From an uncultured bacterium (lineage in GTDB: Bacteria > Patescibacteriota > Patescibacteriia > CAIQCM01), in assembly GCA_903870305.1 (NCBI GenBank), contig CAIQCM010000129.1:1-12008 (forward strand): a stretch of 12,008 nucleotides of DNA. Direction: 5' to 3'. Below, piece by piece: positions 7,112 through 12,008 of this stretch; position 1 is the first letter of the stretch, and every line of letters begins with the position of its first letter. Made by a program: the position numbers and the translations under genes. The notes below the pieces were generated by a model that worked only from the letters and a program-made list of their open reading frames with translations, was not told the origin of the DNA and did no database searches.

Positions 7112-7140
7112 TTGACATTGGCTTTCTAATGGAGTATAAA
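7112..7140 (+). promoter_or_regulatory. Near-consensus sigma70-type promoter
   Basis: TTGACA at 7112-7117 and TATAAA at 7135-7140 are 17 bases apart, giving 11 of 12 consensus bases. The start is expected near 7147, leaving a leader of about 23 bases. It is the strongest promoter match in the window and serves the small gene at 7170. Confidence 0.85.
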
Positions 7141-7169
7141 ACCTCTGGTCCCAAACATAAGGAGAGAAC

Positions 7170-7451
7170 ATGGCCAAGAAAGTAGGAAGTACCAAAGCAT
7201 TGATCGTTTACGGGCCGTATCCGCCCGGATCGAAATCCAACTCCCACCCGCAGCATATCTTGGTGCGCATCTGCGGGAGCACGATCGATGAGAGGGTCTA
7301 CTCGGATAACGACGACCTTGCCCCTGCGCTTGCCGTGTTCGATGCCGAGTTACGGCGTCGTTTGGCAGCGCGGCGGCAGGCGCGTAGCCGATCTGCGCGC
7401 GTCGGTCGCAGTACTCGAACCACTTCGAGAACCGCTCCCGGGTCGGTGTAG
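7170..7451 (+). CDS. Small unknown protein with Arg-rich C-terminus, strongly expressed by prediction
   Basis: A 93-residue protein I do not recognise. AAGGAG at 7159-7164 lies 5 bases before the ATG, a textbook ribosome site that fixes the start. The N-terminal half contains KALIVYGPYPPGSKSNSHPQ followed by HILVRICGSTIDERVYSDND, which looks like a small folded beta or alpha/beta unit. Residues about 51-65 (LAPALAVFDAELRRRL) are a probable amphipathic helix. The last 28 residues consist largely of Arg, Ser, Thr and Ala and could bind nucleic acid. No signal peptide or membrane helix is visible. The unit has its own promoter and terminator and about 365 transcribed bases. A shift to the +1 frame near 7372 would give a more protein-like sequence (VADLRASVAVLEPL), so a frameshift or sequencing error at this point cannot be excluded. 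That frame runs on through the terminator, which argues against it. Confidence 0.65.
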   Translation: MAKKVGSTKALIVYGPYPPGSKSNSHPQHILVRICGSTIDERVYSDNDDLAPALAVFDAELRRRLAARRQARSRSARVGRSTRTTSRTAPGSV

Positions 7452-7481
7452 CAAGAATGTGAAAACGTCACGCGCGCAACG

Positions 7482-7511
7482 AACGAAGGGGCATAGCTCC
7501 TTCGTTTTTTT
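7482..7511 (+). terminator. Strong intrinsic terminator after the small Arg-rich gene
   Basis: AACGAAGG at 7482-7489 pairs with CCTTCGTT at 7499-7506. Three more inner pairs (one G-T) close a 3-base loop. Seven T (7505-7511) follow. The hairpin starts about 30 bases after the stop at 7451. Confidence 0.9.
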
Positions 7512-7538
7512 AAATGAATTTGTCATCGGTTCGCGGTA

Positions 7539-7567
7539 TTGACGCGGCGAGCGTTTGGTGTTAAACC
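7539..7567 (+). promoter_or_regulatory. Probable promoter with extended -10
   Basis: TTGACG at 7539-7544 (five of six) is followed after 17 bases by the weak box TAAACC at 7562-7567. TG at 7559-7560 gives an extended -10. A start near 7574 fits the Shine-Dalgarno and ATG at 7609. The call is moderate because the -10 hexamer itself is poor. Confidence 0.5.
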
Positions 7568-7608
7568 CAAAGCAGGTTTTTTGTACTTTGAAAGAAAGAG
7601 GAATAACG

Positions 7609-8460
7609 ATGAATACAAATAATCCGATCGCCTTCGAGTCGCCAACCGCTCTCGCATTCTTGGAAATGGTCTTGTTGTTGAAACAGTTCGAGCAAAATAT
7701 CTTTGCGACGCTTAGCGTGGATCAATGCTCGATCGCGAAAGAAAATGTGGTCGCGGCGCTTCGTAACATCAAATCCTCGTCGCGGGATGGTGAAGGATTT
7801 GTGACCGGCATTCTTGATACACTTGCCGGTTACCTTGAGAGCGCCGCGCCAAAATCGAAACATGCGGAACGGCGCGGTCCGACGGACGAACCGGAAGCGG
7901 AATCGGAGACGGAATTGTTCGAGATCTTCGCCGCGATCGACGATCCCTACATCATGGCGTTGGCGAAAATGGTCGCCCTGGACATGCTTCTCGGTTCGTT
8001 TTCCGACGATGTGTGCAGTTCTCTGGGAGCTAAAAATCGTCAAAGCATAAAGGATGCTCTCGAAAAGTTGAAGGTTAAAGCGCCGGGCGCGTTCATTTCG
8101 CCGGAATTGAATGTGACCTTGTACGCAATGGAAACGATCCTTGCGGGTTTGGACGCGGCCGAGGAACACGCCAAAACGGAAATTAACACTGTCGACCTTG
8201 CCGCAACGTTGAGATTCGTGCGGACCTTCTCTCACAAGTGCCGGCGTCAATCTGCTCAAAAAGTCGGCCGCGATATTACCGAAGAGATCAAGGCGTCGGC
8301 CGCGTCGCTCTACAAGCGCGCGTACGCATCGGCCGGTGGCGACAAAAAGAAGTACCATCTGGCGGTCATATTCGAGATCAAACGGTTGGCCGCCGAGATT
8401 GGCCTGTACCTTCGGTCCTCAGGCGTGCAAGCGACGGCCGAGCCGGCTGACGTGGTTTGA
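7609..8460 (+). CDS. Unknown all-helical cytoplasmic protein with apparent internal duplication
   Basis: A 283-residue protein without signal peptide or membrane helix, predicted almost wholly alpha-helical. I do not recognise a family. Residues about 12-79 and 112-184 look like copies of one module: each begins near a Pro, has a helix containing MV (20-21 and 121-122), a Cys about 15-19 residues later, an amphipathic helix ending AALRNIK or DALEKLK, and a last helix (ILDTLAGYLESA against METILAGLDAA). An acidic linker at about 88-106 (DEPEAESETELFE) joins them. A third helical segment (about 198-270) is more basic. The start at 7609 is chosen because AGAGGA at 7597-7602 lies 6 bases before it. 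An in-frame upstream GTG at 7555 overlaps the promoter region and has no ribosome site. The gene has its own promoter and terminator. Confidence 0.8.
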   Translation: MNTNNPIAFESPTALAFLEMVLLLKQFEQNIFATLSVDQCSIAKENVVAALRNIKSSSRDGEGFVTGILDTLAGYLESAAPKSKHAERRGPTDEPEAESETELFEIFAAIDDPYIMALAKMVALDMLLGSFSDDVCSSLGAKNRQSIKDALEKLKVKAPGAFISPELNVTLYAMETILAGLDAAEEHAKTEINTVDLAATLRFVRTFSHKCRRQSAQKVGRDITEEIKASAASLYKRAYASAGGDKKKYHLAVIFEIKRLAAEIGLYLRSSGVQATAEPADVV

Positions 8461-8484
8461 GTCGGCGTTTCAGTCACTCGCTCG

Positions 8485-8513
8485 AGAGCGGTCCGTTACG
8501 GCCGCTCTTTTTT
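8485..8513 (+). terminator. Intrinsic terminator after the helical-repeat gene
   Basis: AGAGCGG at 8485-8491 pairs with CCGCTCT at 8502-8508. Two further inner pairs leave a 6-base loop, and six T span 8508-8513. It lies about 25 bases after the TGA at 8458-8460 and separates this gene from the SDR gene. Confidence 0.88.
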
Positions 8514-8521
8514 ATTATCGC

Positions 8522-8550
8522 TTCCCATGCGGTGTGAACGGGGATATAAT
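8522..8550 (+). promoter_or_regulatory. Promoter of the SDR gene with perfect -10
   Basis: TATAAT at 8545-8550 is a perfect -10 hexamer. TTCCCA at 8522-8527 (four of six) lies 17 bases upstream as the -35. The expected start near 8557 gives an AT-rich leader of about 25 bases without a Shine-Dalgarno before the ATG at 8582. Confidence 0.7.
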
Positions 8551-8581
8551 TACAAACGATAATAAATTCATATTTTTCAAT

Positions 8582-9319
8582 ATGGCGACAAAAAATAAAA
8601 CCGTGATCGTGACCGGCGCGGCAAAGGGGATAGGCAAAGGCATTGCCATTGCCTTGGCCAAAGACGGATTCAACATCGTTGTGGCGGACATGAAGCAAGA
8701 TGAATGCGATGCCGCGGCAAAAGAACTGCAAGCGCTCGGCGTCGAGTCGGTCGGCATTGTCTGCGACGTTTCAAGCGCCGCCGCGGTTGAAGGACTGTTC
8801 AAACAAACCGTCGCCAAGTTCGGCAAACTTGATGCGCTCGTGAACAATGCCGGCGTTTATCCTTTTGTTCCGTTCGACAAAATGACCGAGGCGGATTGGG
8901 ATAAAGTAATGACCGTAAATTTGAAAAGCGTTTTCTTGTGCTCGCACGAAGCGGCGAAAGTTTTGCCGCCGGGCGGACGGATCGTGAGCGTTTCTTCCGT
9001 CGCTTCGCTCATCGGCTTCGAGGGGTTGACGCATTATTGCGCGTCGAAAGGCGGCATCAATGCTTTCACGCGCGCGCTCGCATTGGAATTGGCGCCGCGC
9101 AAGATCACGGTGAACGCGGTGGCCCCGGGCGCCATCAACACGCCCGGCGCAAGTGGCGGCGGCGACGAGCAGACCAAACAAACGGTGGCGCTCATTCCGC
9201 TTGCCCGCATGGGCGAACCCGCCGACATCGCGAACGCCGTCGCTTTCCTTGTTTCGGATAAGTCCGACTACATCACCGGCCAAGTCATTGTGGTGGATGG
9301 CGGCTGGACGCTGCGATAA
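8582..9319 (+). CDS. Short-chain dehydrogenase/reductase (classical SDR, FabG-like)
   Basis: A 245-residue cytoplasmic NAD(P)-dependent oxidoreductase acting on an alcohol/ketone pair. It is a complete classical SDR: cofactor motif TGAAKGIG at 11-18, Asp62 in CDVSS, NNAG at 88-91, Asn113, catalytic Ser139, Tyr152 and Lys156 (YCASK), PG at 182-183 and the C-terminal ITGQVIVVDGGWTL. Asp36 at the end of the second beta strand (VVADMKQ) suggests a preference for NAD(H), since NADP(H) enzymes usually have a basic residue nearby. FabG-like 3-oxoacyl-ACP reductase, glucose-dehydrogenase-like or sugar-alcohol activities are all possible. No fatty-acid synthesis gene lies nearby, so fabG is not assigned. 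The longer frame starting at 8336 is rejected because a terminator and the promoter lie inside it. Downstream I see no convincing terminator before the hic genes. Confidence 0.93.
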   Translation: MATKNKTVIVTGAAKGIGKGIAIALAKDGFNIVVADMKQDECDAAAKELQALGVESVGIVCDVSSAAAVEGLFKQTVAKFGKLDALVNNAGVYPFVPFDKMTEADWDKVMTVNLKSVFLCSHEAAKVLPPGGRIVSVSSVASLIGFEGLTHYCASKGGINAFTRALALELAPRKITVNAVAPGAINTPGASGGGDEQTKQTVALIPLARMGEPADIANAVAFLVSDKSDYITGQVIVVDGGWTLR

Positions 9320-9354
9320 TTGCATCGGCCGCTTCGTCGCGCGTACAGGATCCA

Positions 9355-9381
9355 TTGACCAAAGCGTCAAATAGATATAAC
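9355..9381 (+). promoter_or_regulatory. Possible promoter of the hicB-hicA operon
   Basis: TTGACC at 9355-9360 (five of six) and TATAAC at 9376-9381 (five of six) are both good boxes, but the spacer is only 15 bases, shorter than ideal. The start would lie near 9388, about 16 bases before the hicB ATG. No inverted-repeat operator is obvious here. Confidence 0.4.
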
Positions 9382-9403
9382 ATGACGGTAATAATACAGC
9401 TTT

Positions 9404-9622
9404 ATGAAATATCGTTTTACCACCGTTATCACTAAGGAGGAAGCGCTCTATATTGCTCGGGCGCTTGAGTTGGGCGTGGTGAGTCAGGGGGATACCGTCG
9501 AAGAATCCGAGAATAATTTAAAAGAGGCGGTTGAATTATATCTTGAAGGCGAAAGCGCCCCGATCAATAAAAAATATGACCATGCCCCTATTGTAACCAG
9601 TCTTGAAGTTGAATATGCCTAA
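9404..9622 (+). CDS. hicB: HicB-type antitoxin, short form
   Basis: A 72-residue protein matching the partly degraded RNase-H-like fold of HicB antitoxins. It begins with the strand MKYRFTTVITKEE, continues with YIARALELGVVSQGDTVEES and then the helix ENNLKEAVELYLEG, the classic HicB order. It neutralises the HicA toxin encoded next by direct binding. Full-size HicB proteins carry a further C-terminal ribbon-helix-helix or HTH domain for DNA binding and autoregulation. This one stops shortly after the core, so that domain is absent; such short HicB forms are known. The ATG has no Shine-Dalgarno. Gene order is antitoxin first, and the stop overlaps the toxin start by 8 bases, so expression is coupled. 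The symbol is given by family and partner. Confidence 0.85.
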   Translation: MKYRFTTVITKEEALYIARALELGVVSQGDTVEESENNLKEAVELYLEGESAPINKKYDHAPIVTSLEVEYA

Positions 9623-9839
9623 GACGGTTTCGGGCGAAGAAGCGATGAAGATACTCGTAAAGCAATTCGGTTTTGTTTTCGTTTCGCAAAAAGGAAGCCA
9701 TGCAAAACTAAAAAAGATTTTTGAAAACGGGACCGTAATAACCATTGTACCCTTGCATCGCGAACTCGCGCGCGGAACACTCAATGGGGTGCTTGAACTT
9801 GCAAAAGTTGAATTCAAAGAATTTGAGAAGTTTTTGTGA
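9615..9839 (+). CDS. hicA: HicA-type mRNA interferase toxin
   Basis: A 74-residue dsRBD-like toxin that in this family cleaves mRNA and arrests translation. Family landmarks are MPKTVSGEEAMKIL, FGFVFVSQKGSHAKLKK with the catalytic His29 in GSH, and the C-terminal VPLHRELARGTLNGVLEL. All seem intact, so the toxin is probably active. The start is placed at ATG 9615, not the upstream TTG at 9603, because MPK(T)xSG is the usual HicA beginning. This choice gives an 8-base overlap with hicB. Its TGA overlaps the GTG start of the following membrane-protein gene in the sequence GTGA at 9836-9839, which indicates translational coupling to a third gene. No Shine-Dalgarno is visible; the ribosome probably re-initiates from hicB. 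Confidence 0.9.
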   Translation: MPKTVSGEEAMKILVKQFGFVFVSQKGSHAKLKKIFENGTVITIVPLHRELARGTLNGVLELAKVEFKEFEKFL

Positions 9840-11125
9840 CCAACCCTCCCGGTGAATTAATTTCCTATATCAGTTCCGGCTTAGCCGCCGGAAATACGGC
9901 CGAAGCGCTGCGCGCCGAGCTTAAAACCATCGGCTGGGCCGACGCCGACATTGACGCGGCGTTCGGCTTATCTTCGACTCCACCGGAAAAGCCAAAATTG
10001 GGACCTCGCATAAAATGGAAGTTAGTGATCGTTATCGCGTCGGTTGTTGTTTTGGTTGGAGCCGCCGGCGCCGCTTACTTATTTATTTTTAAAGCGAACC
10101 GTCCGGCGGGGACGGCGGCGAATATTGTCGCCGGATCCGCAAAAGCGGGGCACGATGACGCGGCGGTGAACGATTCCGACCTGATCCTTCCGGTGATAAA
10201 TGTTGCCGCCGAAGACAATGCATATCTGGATCCGGCCGCGCTAAAAGCGGTGACCGAAGAATCGAGCGTTAACTCAAAAACGAATACCGTTAAACAATTG
10301 TCAGGCGACGATGCTTGGGATCAGGCGTATATCAATGACATTATTGAAAAGAATGCCCAACCGATCGCCGCTTTTGCCGCAGCCGTGACAAAGCCGAAAT
10401 TTCAAATACCCGCCTACAGCGACCCGCAATCGCCGGAACTGATAGTCGACCCGAATGATCCGTCAGTGAGCTTCTCATCGCTTCGAAGTTTGATAAGAAT
10501 TTTAGAACTCGATGCTCTTGGAAAAGCAAAGAGCGGTGTTATTTCGGAAGCGCAGGCGGAAGCGCTCGCAATTGCAATTTATGGGCAGAAGATGGCTATG
10601 TCCCAAGACGGCGAACTCGGATACGCGGTCGGTATCGGTCTAAAGAAGACGGGATTGGAGACGTTTCAAAAGATCATGGCCATGGCACCCACCGAGCCGG
10701 ATATGGCCACGAATGCCGACCTGACGCTCGCCAGTTTTGGCGATACCGGTCCCTCGCTCGCAAATGCGGTCAAGTTTCATTACTTGGGTTTTAAGAGCAG
10801 TATCGAATATACATTGAGCCACCCCGGCCCCGACTCGTCGGGCAAGACCGGCGATACCTATTTATTCGAGCCCAATAAAACGATCAATCTTGCGGCGGAC
10901 GCGTTCAGGAAACAAATAGAGCAAACAAAAGAATCGTGTCACGAATTCACCGTTCCGCCCGCTCCGCAAAACAGCGCCGATGAAACGCAAAGCGAAAACG
11001 CCTTAGGCCGGTCGCTGGTTGAAAGCAATATCGGAGAAACAACCTTTACCGCGCTCTTGAACCAGCGTTGCGCCGATTTGGCATTGGTCGCCGCCGTCCG
11101 CGCCGCGCTTGCCGTAGGAAAATAA
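9836..11125 (+). CDS. Single-pass membrane protein with UBA-like N-terminus, unknown function
   Basis: A 429-residue protein of unknown function. Residues about 5-43 form a compact helical unit (ELISYISSGLAAGNTAEALR, then GWADADIDAAFGL). It resembles UBA/TS-N-like modules that I associate with the cytoplasmic end of membrane proteins in candidate-phylum bacteria. One membrane helix follows at about 62-86. The large C-terminal part (about 100-429) is probably extracytoplasmic and helical, with Ala/Leu-rich segments such as SLRSLIRILELDALGKAKSG and a Cys in KESCHEF and in NQRCADLALV that could pair. No catalytic motif is recognised. The GTG start lies in the GTGA overlap with hicA; the next in-frame Met is far inside, so GTG is well supported. 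It is therefore the third gene of the hic operon, although a functional link to the toxin is not shown. No clear terminator follows. Confidence 0.8.
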   Translation: MTNPPGELISYISSGLAAGNTAEALRAELKTIGWADADIDAAFGLSSTPPEKPKLGPRIKWKLVIVIASVVVLVGAAGAAYLFIFKANRPAGTAANIVAGSAKAGHDDAAVNDSDLILPVINVAAEDNAYLDPAALKAVTEESSVNSKTNTVKQLSGDDAWDQAYINDIIEKNAQPIAAFAAAVTKPKFQIPAYSDPQSPELIVDPNDPSVSFSSLRSLIRILELDALGKAKSGVISEAQAEALAIAIYGQKMAMSQDGELGYAVGIGLKKTGLETFQKIMAMAPTEPDMATNADLTLASFGDTGPSLANAVKFHYLGFKSSIEYTLSHPGPDSSGKTGDTYLFEPNKTINLAADAFRKQIEQTKESCHEFTVPPAPQNSADETQSENALGRSLVESNIGETTFTALLNQRCADLALVAAVRAALAVGK

Positions 11126-11176
11126 TTTTTTAAAAAAGCTGTTGCGGTTTATCGTTCCGTGCTACCTTGTATATAT

Positions 11177-12007
11177 ATGAAGAGAATAGCACTCGTTGCG
11201 ATTGTTTTGTTTGCGGGCTTTTTCGCGTCCGCTCATTTCGCGATGGCGCAAACCGCGCCAATCGTTAAATTGCCGGTTCCTTATGTCAGCGAAGTGCCGG
11301 ACGGCCGGTGGGTCGGTTCGTGGAAGAATGCCTGCGAAGAGGCGAGTATTACCATGCTCCAAGCATACTATTCCGGGCAAAAGACGATCAGCATTGCGAA
11401 CGCCAAAGCGTTCATGCAGAATCTTTTTAACATCGAACACAAGTTGTGGAACTCGGACGCCAATACCGATACGGCGCGAACGTTAAAGCTTATCACGGAC
11501 GATTCCGATTTTAACGGCCGCATTGTCCTCGCGCCGACGGTGGAGGATATCAAAGCCGAGCTAGACGCCGGCCGGCCGGTCATCGTGCCGCTTAACGGTT
11601 TTACTTTGGGCAACAAGAACATTCCGTTTCTTGCAAGCGGCTCGGGCTATCACATGTTCGTGATCATTGGTTACGACGCGGCCACGGGGGAGTTCATCAC
11701 AAACGACACGGGCGATACCATTAATGGTCCGGGGCATCGTTATAAATACGCTCGACTCATGAATGCCATTCATGATTATAATTACACCGACGCAAAGACC
11801 GACGGTCCGGCGCGCGTCATTTTCACTTATCCCAAACTGGCGAAAACCGCAACGAGCCACCGAATATATTTCTTGATCGGCGACGTCAAACAGTACGTGA
11901 GTCATCCGCTTGTTTTTGTGGAAAAGGGATGGAGTTGGTCATGGGTTAATATCGTTCCTTCTTCTTGGCTGGTTGGTTTTAAAGATGGAGCGGTGATCAA
12001 CAACTAA
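11177..12007 (+). CDS. Secreted C39-like cysteine peptidase with C-terminal surface-repeat-like tail
   Basis: A 276-residue exported protein. Residues 1-25 form a signal peptide (MKRIALVAIVLFAGFFASA, cleavage likely after AMA at 22-24). The Peptidase_C39_2-like domain spans about 30-220. Its nucleophile is Cys53 in WKNACEEASITMLQ, the His is His159 in GYHMFVIIGYD, and the third residue is probably Asp177 in TNDTGD. The oxyanion residue is less obvious. The last 45 residues (IYFLIGDVKQYVSHPLVF, then KGWSWSWVNIVPSSW) look like a single copy of a short surface repeat of the 'IYL-(x)-KR-(x)-F-(x)-GW' type found on exported proteins, ending at TAA 12005-12007. The start is placed at ATG 11177 because the signal peptide begins there; an in-frame GTG at 11159 would add only MLPCIY. 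No Shine-Dalgarno is seen. A weak extended -10 (TGC plus TACCTT, 11160-11168) would give a nearly leaderless mRNA. Confidence 0.85.
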   Translation: MKRIALVAIVLFAGFFASAHFAMAQTAPIVKLPVPYVSEVPDGRWVGSWKNACEEASITMLQAYYSGQKTISIANAKAFMQNLFNIEHKLWNSDANTDTARTLKLITDDSDFNGRIVLAPTVEDIKAELDAGRPVIVPLNGFTLGNKNIPFLASGSGYHMFVIIGYDAATGEFITNDTGDTINGPGHRYKYARLMNAIHDYNYTDAKTDGPARVIFTYPKLAKTATSHRIYFLIGDVKQYVSHPLVFVEKGWSWSWVNIVPSSWLVGFKDGAVINN

Positions 12008-12008
12008 C

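Noticed and set aside
7561..8358. A 265-residue open frame on the minus strand opposite the helical-repeat gene
   Set aside because: The plus-strand gene has a promoter, Shine-Dalgarno, terminator and normal residue composition. The antisense product is rich in Arg, Phe and His in an unnatural mix and lacks start signals. It is a shadow of codon bias.
8336..8581. Upstream extension of the SDR reading frame
   Set aside because: The extension overlaps the preceding gene and contains its terminator hairpin (8485-8513) and the TATAAT promoter (8545-8550). SDR proteins begin just before the TGxxxGIG motif, matching ATG 8582.
11121..11139. T-run followed by A-run after the membrane-protein gene as a terminator
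   Set aside because: It is a pure A-T palindrome without a GC stem, so it does not qualify as an intrinsic terminator.
1..12008. CRISPR arrays, tRNA or rRNA genes, insertion sequences, prophage genes
   Set aside because: Reading both strands gave no regularly spaced repeats, no cloverleaf-like sequence, no transposase or integrase motif and no terminal inverted repeats.

Overview
The window looks like a stretch of chromosome from a small-genome, uncultivated bacterium. The best guess is a member of the Candidate Phyla Radiation (Patescibacteria, Parcubacteria-like). The basis is indirect: many secreted or single-pass anchored proteins without close families, C39-like peptidases, a UBA-like N-terminal helix bundle in front of a membrane anchor, many starts without a Shine-Dalgarno sequence, and no mobile element or RNA gene. 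Base composition is close to balanced. TGA acts as a stop (for example at 3994-3996 and 8458-8460), so this is not a lineage that recodes UGA as glycine. This assignment is inference; no marker gene is present.

Layout. Positions 2-259 are the 3' end of an unrecognised gene. It converges on a minus-strand YggT-family membrane protein gene (353-712), and a symmetric hairpin between them can terminate transcription both ways. Positions 837-3996 form a tight four-gene unit: DrrA-type ABC ATPase, ABC-2 permease, membrane-anchored C39-like cysteine peptidase and secreted Cys-phosphatase. It ends at a good terminator. Positions 4060-5084 are a stand-alone unit with a consensus promoter, a 22-base palindrome at the predicted mRNA 5' end, and a gene for a secreted coiled-coil plus beta-rich protein. 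Positions 5097-7055 carry a membrane-anchored GH3 beta-glucosidase whose extended -10 box predicts a leaderless mRNA. Positions 7112-7511 are a very compact unit, with near-consensus promoter, strong RBS and strong terminator, encoding an unknown 93-residue protein. Positions 7539-8513 encode an unknown all-helical protein that appears internally duplicated. Positions 8522-9319 encode an SDR oxidoreductase. Positions 9404-11125 are a hicB-hicA toxin-antitoxin pair translationally coupled to a large single-pass membrane protein. Positions 11177-12007 encode a second, secreted C39-like peptidase with a C-terminal repeat-like tail.

How it fits together. Much of the window concerns the cell surface: an ABC-2 exporter with two co-transcribed extracytoplasmic enzymes, an exported beta-rich protein, an anchored glycosidase and a secreted peptidase. 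Three unknown or poorly known genes (4140, 7170, 7609) share a distinct expression style: own sigma70-like promoter, real Shine-Dalgarno and strong terminator. Most other genes have no Shine-Dalgarno. No CRISPR, tRNA, rRNA, insertion sequence or prophage signature was seen.
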